From CBDAUN01 sp965214875 (lineage in GTDB: Bacteria; Pseudomonadota; Gammaproteobacteria; Arenicellales; JAJDZL01): 64,000 bases of DNA. Shown here in pieces: positions 27,907 through 36,964 of the stretch. The DNA lies in assembly GCA_965214875.1 (NCBI GenBank), contig OZ243980.1, positions 3,472,001 to 3,536,000 of the forward strand, written 5' to 3'. The notes below the pieces were generated by a model. It saw only the letters and a list, made by a program, of their open reading frames with translations. It was not told where the DNA came from and did no database searches. The number at the start of each line of letters is the position of its first letter. Position 1 is the stretch's first letter. The position numbers and the translations under genes are program-made.

Positions 27907-28178
27907 TCTCCAGCACCCATGGTCGAAAGCGGATCAAGCTCCCATTCAACATCCAGCGGCTGAATGATATCGCCGAGTATCTTGATTTTTCCCTTATCAA
28001 TGCCAAACAGAGTTTTCGGCTTTTCTCGATAAGGAACTAGGCGGGCGACGCATCGACCGTGCTTCGTAATAACTAGCTCTTCGCCTGTGTCTGCCACCTC
28101 GTCCATCAACTTAAGGCACTTCGATTTAAATTCAGATGCCTTTATCATTCGTTTGTTCGTTGGGTGTTCCATTTCCAT
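27903..28178 (-). CDS. Phd/YefM-type antitoxin
   Basis: A 91-aa antitoxin: MIKASEFKSKCLKLMDEV is the Phd DNA-binding domain, followed by TGEELVITKHGRCVARLVPY and a C-terminal toxin-binding tail. It precedes the VapC gene with a 4-bp overlap and would repress its own promoter in the AT-rich region upstream (28179-28370). The first Met residues are optional starts. Confidence 0.92.
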   Translation of the reverse strand: MEMEHPTNKRMIKASEFKSKCLKLMDEVADTGEELVITKHGRCVARLVPYREKPKTLFGIDKGKIKILGDIIQPLDVEWELDPLSTMGAGD

Positions 28179-28375
28179 CGCTTTAGAACCAAGAGTAATA
28201 AGTTATCATGAAATGGATTTTAACACCATAGACATAACTATGGTCATTTTTTGAGGTAAACTTTTCAAATCTTAAAATTCTGACTAATTGCCACTAATTT
28301 ATGAGTTCGTTTCGCGTTATGGCATAGAGTCATTACAAGTAATTGATTAAAAATAGAATTAGTCATCAAACGAAG

Positions 28376-28755
28376 CCTGACCCAATTCCAGAAAGGCATC
28401 AGCCTGAACGAATTCATGAAGCAGTACGGCAACGAGGACAAGTGCTTCGACGTACTGTTCAAGATGCGCTGACCGGCCGGCTTCGTGCGTCTCAATTGCG
28501 ACCATGACAAGAGCTGCCATCTGAGCACCCGCAAGCTGATGCGGCGATGCTCGGCAATCTGAATAAGGCATTGCGCTCCAGCCACCACTCGTTCGGATGC
28601 GAATTGTGCGCCGCGCTGCCTCGCCGAATTCGAATACCGGTTCAACTGCCGATACCACCTAGCTGACATGGCCCGAGTCTCGCTTTCATCGCCCTGAGAG
28701 CTCCGCTGATGCCCGAGATGCTCCTGAAATACGACTTATGTTAAGTGGTGATTAG
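28376..28755 (+). pseudogene. IS1595-family transposase remnant (left of the Panacea module)
   Basis: Plus-strand codons give FQKGISLNEFMKQYGNEDKC and a degraded zinc-ribbon-like DHDKSCHLSTRKLM segment from the N-terminal part of an IS1595-type transposase. They then jump to its C-terminus (LAEFEYRFNCRYHLADMAR, then MPEMLLKY). The central catalytic part is deleted and a stop interrupts the end. The element end CTTATGTTAAGTGGTGATTA (28736-28755) matches the inverted end of the remnant at 29771. Confidence 0.72.
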
Positions 28756-28846
28756 GTCGATTTTGGCGAAAGCGTACATTGGATTCCAATATTCGTATGG
28801 TTTATACTTCGGTCAATCTTTATCATTGTTGTATATATTGGGCGCC

Positions 28847-29356
28847 ATGAGCTATTCTGCAGCAGCTATAGCCAACTATTTTCTTGACCACTATGGAGAT
28901 ATGAAAAAATCTCCGAAAATATCACCGTTGAAACTTCAAAAATTGGTGTATGTTGCGCATGGCTGGTCGCTTGGGATATTGGGGGAAGAATTGGTCGGTG
29001 ATGAATATGCCGAAGCATGGGAATATGGTCCCGTGTTTCCTTCCATATATCATGAATTCAAGAATTTTGGCCGATACCCTATAGACCGTAATGCTAAGGA
29101 TTTGAAGATAGATGAAAGTTCATTTGATTTTAGTATTGTCACTCCCAAAATCAACAATGATGATAAACAAACAAGTGCTCTTTTGGACAGGATTTGGGAA
29201 GTTTATGGTGGATATACGCCTATCCAGATTTCTAATGTAACGCACAAAGACGGGTCGCCGTGGCATCAAGTGAGGGAAGCGTCTGAAGGAAAGCGTAACA
29301 CTGATATTGACAATAAAATCATTAAAGAGTATTACGCTGGCTTGGCCGATGGTTGA
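28847..29356 (+). CDS. Panacea-domain (SocA/DUF4065) antitoxin-like protein
   Basis: A 169-aa protein of the Panacea family, known from SocA and from the PanA antitoxins that neutralise many unrelated toxins. Conserved residues are seen in AIANYFLDHYGD, SPLKLQKLVYVAHGWSLG, EAWEYGPVFPSIYHEFKNFG, the LLDRIWEVYGGYTP helix and HKDGSPW. I use the ATG at 28847; upstream codons are hydrophobic and out of family. The partner gene begins inside its stop region (8-bp overlap), indicating a two-gene module. AT-rich codon use differs from the surroundings, fitting horizontal transfer. Confidence 0.88.
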   Translation: MSYSAAAIANYFLDHYGDMKKSPKISPLKLQKLVYVAHGWSLGILGEELVGDEYAEAWEYGPVFPSIYHEFKNFGRYPIDRNAKDLKIDESSFDFSIVTPKINNDDKQTSALLDRIWEVYGGYTPIQISNVTHKDGSPWHQVREASEGKRNTDIDNKIIKEYYAGLADG

Positions 29357-29761
29357 TTTCGAGCAAATATCCGAAAAAGAACCTTCGCCAAGAGAGGGTC
29401 AAGGTGTTAAGAATCGCAAGGTTTCTTTGCGGCATGGGAGCAAGAACGTAAATCACAAGAGCATCACAGAACCGTAAAGTGGTGGGCTGTTGGAATAGCA
29501 ATAGGTGCGAGCATTGCAATACTCGCACTGGAGATTTACATTCTCATGAAGATAGATATACATAGTTCACTTAATAATTCAGTCATTTTTCTCGCAACGG
29601 CTCCGATAGCATCATTTACTATCATAGTTACTTCTGTTCTGATTGGAGCGTTCAAGCCGCCCAAAGAAGCCAAAAGGACTAATGTAGAATCCGATGTAAC
29701 TTTATCTGATTTTTTTCGCTTACTCGAACAATTAGTAAAACACTACCGCGGCAGAGAATAA
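29349..29761 (+). pseudogene. Two-TM partner of the Panacea protein, frameshifted
   Basis: Starts at the ATG at 29349, overlapping the antitoxin-like gene. The first frame gives a charged N-terminus (MVDFEQISEKEPSPREGQG) and then fails; the frame at 29411 continues naturally: FFAAWEQERKSQEHHRTVKW, a first membrane helix (WAVGIAIGASIAILALEIYI), a second (NSVIFLATAPIASFTIIVTS) and a charged tail ending RGRE. A single-base shift near 29425 therefore separates one gene into two. By position it should be the toxin of the pair, a membrane-acting type. If the shift is real the toxin is dead; if it is a sequence error, it is intact. Confidence 0.65.
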
Positions 29762-29770
29762 TTCCTACTT

Positions 29771-29870
29771 CGCACCTCATTACCACTTGACATAAGCCGT
29801 GTTTCAGGAGTCTTTCGGGCATCGGCGGCGTTCTCAGGACGACGAAGGTGAGCCTCGGCACCATATCCGC
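29771..29870 (-). pseudogene. IS1595-family C-terminal remnant (right of the Panacea module)
   Basis: The minus strand encodes ADMVPRLTFVVLRTPPMPER followed by a short LLKHG tail, the C-terminal end typical of IS1595-type transposases. Its element end (inverse of 29771-29790) matches the end of the remnant at 28755. No other transposase parts could be recognised between 29871 and 30241, where I see no supported gene. Confidence 0.6.
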
Positions 29871-30241
29871 CCAGTAGATCTCGGACCAGATGCGCACGAC
29901 ATCGCCCCTCTTGTAGCCAGACAGCCTCAAAACGCGAGACAGAAGGTGAGCTTGCTCCGACGATGGCTCTTCGGCGTTGAACCTCAAGAGCCGACGCGGG
30001 CATATTGCCCAACTTCGGCCACTCAAAACCGAACACACGCCGCAGGGAATGAAGCCATCCTTCTTTCCAACTGAAGGGTCAAAAAACGGTGCTAAGGGCT
30101 GTTCGGTTGCAGGCCGTCTAGCCATGTCGCGGTTGCCGCCGCAATTGCGCTGCTTGCCGCCCATGTGCGGGCGCTTCGCAAACTGGAATCTTCCTTTATG
30201 CGATCCGGGATTTGTGGGCACTTCGCCGAATAGTTCATAGA

Positions 30242-31372
30242 CTATAGGCACAGTTCGGACCTTACACTTGAAGCAACGGCTTTCGCCAATGGAGGCGGAA
30301 CTGCGTTAGCAACCTGCCGATGCTGGTCAAGGTCTTTGACGACTCCGGTACGGCGGCGAATCGGTCCTTCAAGAATATGCGCATCAGGAAACCCCTGAAT
30401 GCGCGCCGCCTCTCTTGGCGTAATGTAGCGGTCTTCCGTTGGATGATATAAAGCTTCGCCGCATCGCAGGGTAAGCGATGGCTTGCTTCGGTCCAGCCGA
30501 CGAAACTTGGTTGAGTCTTTTGCCGTCAGTCCCCGCACCACATCAGATGGCGCACCCGTTGCCTTGAACAGCCACATCCCTTCCGGCACGAACGAAATCC
30601 GGTAGCGGTCGCGTTCGGGAGTCACATCAACATGATTGTGCGCAAGCGGCTCCAGATGCGGCGGCACGGCCTTTGGCAATCCAGCAATCGCATCGCCTGC
30701 TGTCATTGCGAAAATGGGCATTTTCGGCACAGGGAAGGCGAAAGACTGACCTTTGGGCACAGCAACAATGAACGCTCGTTTCCGGCGTTGCGGCACGTCA
30801 AAGTCAAGCGCGTTGAGAACGTTTGCATTTGTCTCGTAACCTATGGCCCAGAACGCTTCCCGCATCACATCAAGAACGGTCATGCCATCCGCCGCTTGAG
30901 TATCTAAAAAGGTCGGAACCTGTTCCAGCGCGACGGCGGACGGTTGCAGGACTTTCGCAAACCGCACCATTTCGAATGCAAGCTGGCCTCTAGGATCATG
31001 AAGCCCGCGCTTTTTGCCGATCTGACTGAATGACTGGCAAGGCGGACCTCCATGGAGAAGCGCAACGTTTCCCTTTTCCAAACCAACCGTTTCCAGAGTG
31101 CGTTTCGGGTCAAGCGCACGAACGTCAACTTGCCATATTGCCATGCGCGGCGCATTGCGGCGAAGCGTGGCGGCGCAATGAGGATCCACTTCTATTGAGC
31201 AAACATGCTCGAACCCGGCTTCGGTTACGCCGATGTCCATGCCCCCGGCGCCAGAAAACAAAGATATGGCCTTAGGCTTCACGACATCGTCCTGGAAGAT
31301 AGACCGCTGTCGGCGGTCAGGTTGGAGAAGTTCAAAAGCCTGTCCGCCATGCAAACACGATACATGCGGCAC
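30242..31372 (-). CDS. C5-cytosine DNA methyltransferase
   Basis: A DNA (cytosine-5) methyltransferase. Motif I SLFSGAGGMDIG, motif IV with the catalytic Cys GGPPCQSFSQ, an EQVP variant of motif VI (usually ENV), motif VIII PQRRKRAF, and the C-terminal motifs IX-X (VANAVPPPLAKAV) are present; the target-recognition region lies between residues about 220 and 310. The likely true start is the GTG at 31282, just before PKAISLFSG and preceded by AGGA; upstream codons are non-family. It lies in a defence cluster next to a MutH-like endonuclease and a second methyltransferase. It could belong to that system or be an orphan; its recognition site cannot be read from sequence. Confidence 0.93.
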   Translation of the reverse strand: MPHVSCLHGGQAFELLQPDRRQRSIFQDDVVKPKAISLFSGAGGMDIGVTEAGFEHVCSIEVDPHCAATLRRNAPRMAIWQVDVRALDPKRTLETVGLEKGNVALLHGGPPCQSFSQIGKKRGLHDPRGQLAFEMVRFAKVLQPSAVALEQVPTFLDTQAADGMTVLDVMREAFWAIGYETNANVLNALDFDVPQRRKRAFIVAVPKGQSFAFPVPKMPIFAMTAGDAIAGLPKAVPPHLEPLAHNHVDVTPERDRYRISFVPEGMWLFKATGAPSDVVRGLTAKDSTKFRRLDRSKPSLTLRCGEALYHPTEDRYITPREAARIQGFPDAHILEGPIRRRTGVVKDLDQHRQVANAVPPPLAKAVASSVRSELCL

Positions 31373-31856
31373 TGAGCGGAATTCTGAGTAATATCCAGTT
31401 CGCGGTGAAGTCGTATGACTAAACGCTCTTGATGTTGGTAGTGCAGAGACGGAAGCCCAGCGCCCATATCAAATGCATCAGACTCGACTGATGCAAGCAT
31501 CATGATGCTCCTATGGCGTGGTTTCGGAGTGCCTTGTGCATATTGATTTTCTTCCACATCAAGCTCAAAGGTAGGCGATTCGAGCGGCAGTGTCAAGCAA
31601 AGCCTTAAAACCACGCTAGGTGACGTTGCACAACGGAATAAATGCTTGCAAAGTGGATGATCAAGGAATAACAAGACTCGCAGGATGCTTGTGTTAATTG
31701 CAACTTCCTAATCCAGCGATGCCGAAACAAAATCGTCTTGCAACTCTTTGCACCGCCATTTGCGAATAAGCGGTCCAAATTGGTTGGGCAGTGAATCTTT
31801 AGAGAAATATGTCTAGGCCGACATGCGTTCTATTTCATTGGATCAGAGCTTGCGAA
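31373..31856. other. No supported gene between the methyltransferase and the endonuclease
   Basis: A minus-strand frame covering 31279-31674 stays open but overlaps the methyltransferase start and matches nothing I know. I see no Vsr-type or control-protein motif. Possible promoter region. Confidence 0.45.
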
Positions 31857-32804
31857 TCACGCGTGGTCTTTTCTGGAGAAGCCGCCATTCTCCCAAGCAT
31901 CCAACCTTGTCCTGAGCTCGCTTGCGGCGGCCTTAACCCCGGCATTGAAGCCAATTTCATAGGCGCAGTAAGGGCACTTATGCCTTCCGCCGCCGCTTTG
32001 ATTAGGCGGCAGTTGCGCAACAATTGGTTCAAGCTCAGCGCGATTCGCGGAATTGGATTGCCCAGCATGCTTGGGGCAATCACCAATAAATTCGCGTGAA
32101 GCCCGCGAAGACGCAAATCTGCCAAACGAATTCGGCTGCAACGCGTACTGCAAGGGAGAAGCCGTTTCTTCACCCTTAAGCTTTGCTTGAGCAAGCGGGT
32201 CGGTTCGAATGCCTGCCAGGTACTCGACGAACCCTTTCTTTGCGTAGAAAGCGCGGCTCGTGCTTCCGTGCCCAGCTCCTTTCGTACGGGCTTGGACAAA
32301 GTGCCCGATCTGCGACTCGATGTTGCCGACGCTAACGGCTTCTCTAATGTCCTCATAGTCTTTTTCCACTTGAAAATAGAGCAGCGTCTTTTCGAGTTCG
32401 AAGCAATTGCAAGAGTAAACGACGGACCGCGACTCTTTTGCGTCGATCCAGATTCTCGCGACAACTATCTGCTTTGACAGCTTTGCAAAAAGATGACTGT
32501 TGCGAAAGATCTTTGATTTCACCTCTACAGGATCCAGCATAGTGATTGCCATGGTCTCCTTGACCTTGACTGATCCATCGCTTGCCAATTTGAGGGGAAC
32601 GACCTTCAACTCCCAGGATCCCAGATTGGGACTCCGAGACGAGTTTAATGGCAATCCCAAATACCGCTCAACGGTGTGACCAGCCCACCCCTTATTGAGC
32701 TTGCCGCCGTCTTTGAAAACCGTTATGCCCAACTCCCGCGCCAATGATCGTAAATCCTGGCCCTCCAAGTTTCGGAGCTCTTTGACAGCCTCTTGCCGGT
32801 CCAT
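31857..32804 (-). CDS. MutH/Sau3AI-like type II restriction endonuclease
   Basis: A 315-aa protein with the MutH/Sau3AI nuclease fold: NKGWAGHTVERYLG near residues 38-51, SPNLGSWELKVVPL (the Asp/Glu-x-Lys type catalytic strand, here ELK) at about 60-73, and MAITMLDPVEV. Such enzymes cut at GATC-like sites. The C-terminal part carries a CPYCAYEIG zinc-ribbon-like motif. The ATG at 32804 follows the adjacent methyltransferase: in one frame of the preceding G/C run the methyltransferase would stop at 32808, three bases before this start. That makes the pair a type II restriction-modification system with translational coupling in at least one run length. Confidence 0.85.
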   Translation of the reverse strand: MDRQEAVKELRNLEGQDLRSLARELGITVFKDGGKLNKGWAGHTVERYLGLPLNSSRSPNLGSWELKVVPLKLASDGSVKVKETMAITMLDPVEVKSKIFRNSHLFAKLSKQIVVARIWIDAKESRSVVYSCNCFELEKTLLYFQVEKDYEDIREAVSVGNIESQIGHFVQARTKGAGHGSTSRAFYAKKGFVEYLAGIRTDPLAQAKLKGEETASPLQYALQPNSFGRFASSRASREFIGDCPKHAGQSNSANRAELEPIVAQLPPNQSGGGRHKCPYCAYEIGFNAGVKAAASELRTRLDAWENGGFSRKDHA

Positions 32805-33711
32805 CGCTTAAAGCCGGTCGCGATTGGTTTTTCTTCGCGAGCCAGCAGGGTTGATACTCGAATCCGCTGTATGAGAACCGTCGCCCGCAGAATCGGAGGG
32901 GGGGGGGGCAAGCCGATTTCATGCGATCAATCGCAATCCTGCAAAACTCTTGACCCAATTCAAACCCGATGAACCTTCGTTTCAGATTGATTGCCGCCAC
33001 ACCAGCACTGCCTGATCCCATAAAAGGATCTAAAACCAGGTCATCTTCATCTGTTGAGGCAAGCAGACATCGCTTGATAAGCGAAAGCGGTTTTTGCGTC
33101 GGGTGCCTTCCAAACTTCTTCTCGGCTTTCGACGGGCTGGAGAACTTCCAAACTGTTTTCATTTGCTTCCCGCCGTTGATCTGTTTCATTTTCTCGTAAT
33201 TGAACTTGTATTTTTCCTTGTCACCTTTCTGTGATTTGCTCGCCCAGTATAGAAGCTCAGTCGAATGCGTAAATGTCCTTCGACCGAGATTCGGCGGCGG
33301 GTTGGTCTTTTCCCAAATGATGTCATTCAACAACCTAAAACCGTTTTTCTGCAAGGCTCTTCCTACGCTTGGGTGAGCATGCAGTGTGCCTGTTACCCAT
33401 ATCGACCCAGTCGGTTTCAATATCCGAAAGCATTGCTTCGTCCAAGCGAGGTTGAATTGATGATCGCCCTCCAACCCGCGGCTGCGGTCCCACTCGCCCT
33501 TGTTCACAGGAACCATCTTTCCGGCAACGCAGGTAATGCCATCATTCGACAAGTTGTACGGCGGATCGGTCCAAATGCAATCGATTGAGTTCTCAGGCAG
33601 AAAACGCATCAAATCCAGAGCATCATCGTTGTATATCGCGCTCCTTCGACTCTCTGACTGCCACGTCGGTTCGGCAGATACGGGCGGCAATTGATCAGCT
33701 GATTCGCTCAT
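32692..33711 (-). CDS. DPPY-type DNA methyltransferase with run-dependent C-terminus
   Basis: An amino-methyltransferase (N6-adenine or N4-cytosine) of the beta class. Motif IV WTDPPYNLSNDG lies at about residue 50 and motif I DPFMGSGSAGVAAINLKRRF near residues 235-255; the catalytic domain is complete by GQEFCRIAIDRMKSA. I use the ATG at 33711. The codons then enter a run of eleven C. In the present length the frame gives CPPPLRFCGRR and runs on for about 70 residues, ending at 32692, overlapping the start of the endonuclease by 113 nt. With ten or thirteen C the protein ends at 32808, with twelve at 32723. Only the tail, not the catalytic part, changes. Confidence 0.9.
   Translation of the reverse strand: MSESADQLPPVSAEPTWQSESRRSAIYNDDALDLMRFLPENSIDCIWTDPPYNLSNDGITCVAGKMVPVNKGEWDRSRGLEGDHQFNLAWTKQCFRILKPTGSIWVTGTLHAHPSVGRALQKNGFRLLNDIIWEKTNPPPNLGRRTFTHSTELLYWASKSQKGDKEKYKFNYEKMKQINGGKQMKTVWKFSSPSKAEKKFGRHPTQKPLSLIKRCLLASTDEDDLVLDPFMGSGSAGVAAINLKRRFIGFELGQEFCRIAIDRMKSACPPPLRFCGRRFSYSGFEYQPCWLAKKNQSRPALSDGPARGCQRAPKLGGPGFTIIGAGVGHNGFQRRRQAQ
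32898..32908. repeat. Poly-G run, 11 bases (C on the coding strand)
   Basis: Eleven consecutive G on the plus strand, in the last part of the DPPY methyltransferase gene. The C-terminal reading frame after the run has three possible fates, described under that gene. Not explained by ordinary codon use. Confidence 0.95.
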
Positions 33712-33844
33712 CGTCAAGATTTTTCTGTTCATTATCGCAATCGTCGATTACCAAAAAATCAATGATGGGATTGATCTTATCAAGTAACCAAAAAATGATC
33801 CACTGCAAGATCAGCTCGAAGCACTGATCGATCCCGTCAGGCAT
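33695..33844 (-). CDS. Possible small hydrophobic peptide
   Basis: A 49-codon frame starting MPDGIDQCFELILQWIIFWL, with one hydrophobic segment and an acidic tail (DDCDNEQKNLDDERIS). It overlaps the start of the DPPY methyltransferase (33711) by 17 bp, which would couple the two. No family is recognisable, and the frame is short enough to be chance. Confidence 0.25.
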   Translation of the reverse strand: MPDGIDQCFELILQWIIFWLLDKINPIIDFLVIDDCDNEQKNLDDERIS

Positions 33845-34458
33845 CGGATGTTTCCTAGACAGGACAGCATGGCACATTTCGCAACAGCATTGCCCCAGGA
33901 AACATAAATTGACCCAGAACAATGAATAAATTTAGCGATATGCAAAGAATTGCCGATTTTCCGATAAAGCGTATCACGGCCGAGCCAGAATCAATTCGGC
34001 AAACGATTTCCTGCCTGCCAGCAGCACTTCAGAGCAAAAAATGAGTGTGCGAAACGCCCGAATCGGACGCTGAAGTCTATTCTATAATTCGAGTTCAAAC
34101 TGTCATTTTGGGCGCATGTCGCAATACGCAGCATTGGCATGCAAAAGCATTATTTGCGCATCCGGTCCGCTGTGGATCCAACAGCCTGCACATCATCGCA
34201 CGGAGGACGCTTTCGCATTCACGCATATCAATCGATAAAATCCGCATTTTGGTGATGTTAGAACTGCAAACTTTAGTGATCAATCAGGCAGATTGATTCA
34301 GTGCAGGGAAATGACGCAATCAGAGCTGATGCCAAACCGGTTTACCATGCAGGCGATTAGTGCGCAGAGTGATGGCCAAACAACAACCAGCAACGCCGCG
34401 CAAATGGGCCGCGCAGTTCTGAATGGCCCGATTGAACGGAGCTCCGTGGGCAATACCG
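33845..34458. other. No supported gene upstream of cobO
   Basis: Short open frames only, with no coding character. I looked for a cobalamin riboswitch (B12-box-like sequence) before the cobalamin locus and did not find one. The region may hold the promoters of the divergent methyltransferase and cobO genes. Confidence 0.5.
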
Positions 34459-35064
34459 ATGGACGATAAAGCAAAACACGAGCACAACGCCACCATGAAG
34501 CGCAAAAAATCGGCGGTCGATTATCAGATCGCCCGCGCACAGGAAGAGCGCGGAGTGCTGTTCTTGATTACCGGCAACGGCAAAGGTAAAACGACTGCGG
34601 CTTTCGGCACCGCATTCCGCGCACTAGGGCACGGAATGCGGGTTGGAATCATACAGTTTATCAAGGGCACTCAGGCAACTGGCGAAGTCATCTATCTGAC
34701 GCAGCAGCATCCGCAGATGGCCTACCATGCCATGGCAACCGGCTTTACTTGGGACACTCAAGACTGGAACAAAGACAAAGCCGCCGCAGACGAAACTTGG
34801 CTTTACGCAAAACGCATGCTGTCAGACCCCGGCATCCAACTGGTGGTGTTGGACGAACTGACCTATATGCTGACCTACGAATACCTGAGCACGGCTGATG
34901 TGATAGAGGCAATCCGCCAGCGCCCACCAAGACAGAATGTGATTGTCACCGGCCGAGACGCGAAACCCGAACTGGTTTCAATCGCCGATACCGTAAGCGA
35001 GATCGCTGCCGTCAGGCATGCATTCGAAGACGGCGTGAAAGCACAGCCTGGTTTGGATTTCTGA
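34459..35064 (+). CDS. cobO: Cob(I)yrinic acid a,c-diamide adenosyltransferase
   Basis: Adenosylates the corrinoid in the cobalamin pathway (CobO/BtuR type). The P-loop GNGKGKTTAAFGTAFRALGHG is followed by IIQFIKG, and VVLDELTYMLTYEYL and the GRDAKPEL segment are typical. Start chosen at the ATG at 34459. The protein is about 200 aa, as expected. Its stop overlaps the start of the periplasmic binding protein gene (TGATG), so it is the first gene of a tightly packed operon. Confidence 0.93.
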   Translation: MDDKAKHEHNATMKRKKSAVDYQIARAQEERGVLFLITGNGKGKTTAAFGTAFRALGHGMRVGIIQFIKGTQATGEVIYLTQQHPQMAYHAMATGFTWDTQDWNKDKAAADETWLYAKRMLSDPGIQLVVLDELTYMLTYEYLSTADVIEAIRQRPPRQNVIVTGRDAKPELVSIADTVSEIAAVRHAFEDGVKAQPGLDF

Positions 35065-35945
35065 TGCTTAGTAGCGGCTTGTTTCGAACAGGCTTGCTGT
35101 GCGGCATTGTGGGCGCGGCGGCGAGCATGACCGCAAGCGCCGAGCAACCTGCCATGTTGCCAACCATCGTCTCGACGCACCTTTGTGCCGACCAGCTGGC
35201 ACTGAGCCTGGCGGCACCGGAGCAGATCCTCTCCCTTAGCTATAAAAGTCAAGACCCCCTTCGATCTCGCCATGCTGCACAGGCCCTAGCCTATCCCGCC
35301 AATCGCGGCAACAGCGAAGAAGTAATCCAGTTCAAACCGGATATCGTGCTGGCTTCGCGACGCTGGCGAAACCACCCCCAGCAAAGACAGTTCTCTATCC
35401 TGGACATTCGTGTGGTCGTCGTCCCTCTCTCCAACAGCTGGCAGGAGGTATTCGCCAACACCCAGTGGCTGGCCGATCAGATCGGGCAATCACAACGCGG
35501 TCGCGACCTGATTTCAGATGTGCGAAACCGTCTACAAGCCTTGCGGCAGTCGGCAACGGCAGCGGGCGAACCTGTGCCGAGCCTGCTGTACCTGCGCCCC
35601 AATGGCGGCAGCAGCGGCGAAGGAACCTACATCGATATGCTAATCCGGGCTCTGGGCTTTCACAATCACGCGGCAACCTTGGGACTGAAAGGCTGGGGCC
35701 AACTGGCACTGGAAACCATCGTGATGCATCCGCCAGACTACTTTCTGCTCAGCGGCCACGTTCGCGACAGCACTCGCGGCAACAGCCGGCTTTCGCGCCA
35801 TCCGCTGCTTCAGCAACTGCTGGACAAGCAGACAGTCTTAGTGCTGCCAGCCGATACCGGCTACTGTGCCGACTGGCAGATTATCGATACCGCAGAATAC
35901 CTCGCCGGCCAATTGACGGCCACATCGCAAGGACACCGGCAATGA
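35064..35945 (+). CDS. ABC importer substrate-binding protein (cobalamin/cobamide type)
   Basis: A periplasmic binding protein of the iron-siderophore/B12 class (TroA fold). Residues 1-27 are a signal peptide (LLCGIVGAAASMTASA); the two lobes contain RIVST-like TIVSTHLCADQLALSL and KPDIVLASRRW, then GEGTYIDMLIRALGFHN. It overlaps cobO by one base pair and the permease by four. The position inside a cobalamin locus suggests corrinoid uptake; cobalt-complex or iron uptake is possible. At 293 aa it is normal. Confidence 0.85.
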   Translation: MLSSGLFRTGLLCGIVGAAASMTASAEQPAMLPTIVSTHLCADQLALSLAAPEQILSLSYKSQDPLRSRHAAQALAYPANRGNSEEVIQFKPDIVLASRRWRNHPQQRQFSILDIRVVVVPLSNSWQEVFANTQWLADQIGQSQRGRDLISDVRNRLQALRQSATAAGEPVPSLLYLRPNGGSSGEGTYIDMLIRALGFHNHAATLGLKGWGQLALETIVMHPPDYFLLSGHVRDSTRGNSRLSRHPLLQQLLDKQTVLVLPADTGYCADWQIIDTAEYLAGQLTATSQGHRQ

Positions 35946-36964
35946 ACGGTCAGGCAGTGCATCGACGCCATCCTCTGTTGAACGGCAGCCTGATCATTCT
36001 ATTGCTGGTGTTGGCGCTGATCTCGCTGCGCATCGGCCCCGTACCAATATCCGCCAGCGAGTTGATCGATGCCTTGCTGCGAAGCGACAGCTCCGACCAA
36101 GCATTTCGCCACAGCATGATTGTCAGCGAATTGCGCCTGCCGCGACTGCTGTTGGCGATCCTCGTAGGCGCTTCGCTGGGGGTTTCGGGCGCAGCGCTGC
36201 AGGGACTGCTGCGCAATCCGCTGGCCGAACCAGGCTTGCTCGGCGTTTCATCATGCGCTGGACTGGGCGCGGTCATCTGCCTTTACTTCGGTCTCAGTGC
36301 GCTCAGTATCTGGCTGCTGCCGACCATGGCCATGGCCGGTGCCGCGCTGGCAACCCTGCTGCTGTACTGGATCGGCCGCCACAGCGCCGGCAACCTGACC
36401 CTGATTCTCAGCGGCATCGCGCTGTCATCGCTGGCCGCCGCGCTGACTTCGCTGGCCCTGAATCTAGCGCCCACCCCGGCTGATGTTCGGGATATGGTGC
36501 TGTGGCTATTGGGATCGCTGAACTACCGCAGCTTCACCGACATTCAATTGTGCCTGCCTTTCGTGGCCGCAGGCCTAGCTCTGCTGCTGTGCTGCGGTTC
36601 CAAGCTGGATGCGCTGACCTTGGGCGAGGGCGAGGCGCAAAGTCTTGGCGTCAATCTGCCGGCCTTGCAGCGCCAGATCATTCTTGGTACCGCCTTAGCC
36701 GTCGGTTCCTGTGTCGCAGTCACCGGAGCAATCGGTTTCGTCGGGCTCGTGGTGCCCCACCTGCTGCGCCGCTGGGTAGACTACCAGCCGTCGCGGCTGC
36801 TGCTGAGCAGCGCCGTGGGCGGCGCAGTGCTATTGCTGACTGCCGATATCGCTCTGCGCCTGCTCAGCAGTACGCAGGAGATCATGCTCGGCGTAGTGAC
36901 CGCGCTGATTGGCGCGCCGTTTTTTCTGCTGCTGGTGCTGCGGCAAAAGCGGGAGGCGGCATGA
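35942..36964 (+). CDS. FecCD-type ABC permease (BtuC-like)
   Basis: A 340-aa polytopic inner-membrane permease with about ten membrane helices. Family segments: VSELRLPRLLLAILVGASLG, GAALQGLLRNPLAEPGLLG, GALGF-like AVTGAIGFVGLVVPHLLRRW and the C-terminal GVVTALIGAPFFLLL. I start at the ATG at 35942, which overlaps the binding-protein gene; the upstream open frame is not coding. It should form the importer with the flanking binding protein and ATPase. Confidence 0.93.
   Translation: MNGQAVHRRHPLLNGSLIILLLVLALISLRIGPVPISASELIDALLRSDSSDQAFRHSMIVSELRLPRLLLAILVGASLGVSGAALQGLLRNPLAEPGLLGVSSCAGLGAVICLYFGLSALSIWLLPTMAMAGAALATLLLYWIGRHSAGNLTLILSGIALSSLAAALTSLALNLAPTPADVRDMVLWLLGSLNYRSFTDIQLCLPFVAAGLALLLCCGSKLDALTLGEGEAQSLGVNLPALQRQIILGTALAVGSCVAVTGAIGFVGLVVPHLLRRWVDYQPSRLLLSSAVGGAVLLLTADIALRLLSSTQEIMLGVVTALIGAPFFLLLVLRQKREAA

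Noticed and set aside
31279..31674. 131-aa ORF upstream of the C5 methyltransferase as a control or Vsr protein
   Set aside because: It overlaps the methyltransferase start and shows neither a helix-turn-helix nor Vsr motifs.
33700..34460. Cobalamin riboswitch before cobO
   Set aside because: I could not find the B12-box or the other conserved elements; a model search would be needed to exclude it.
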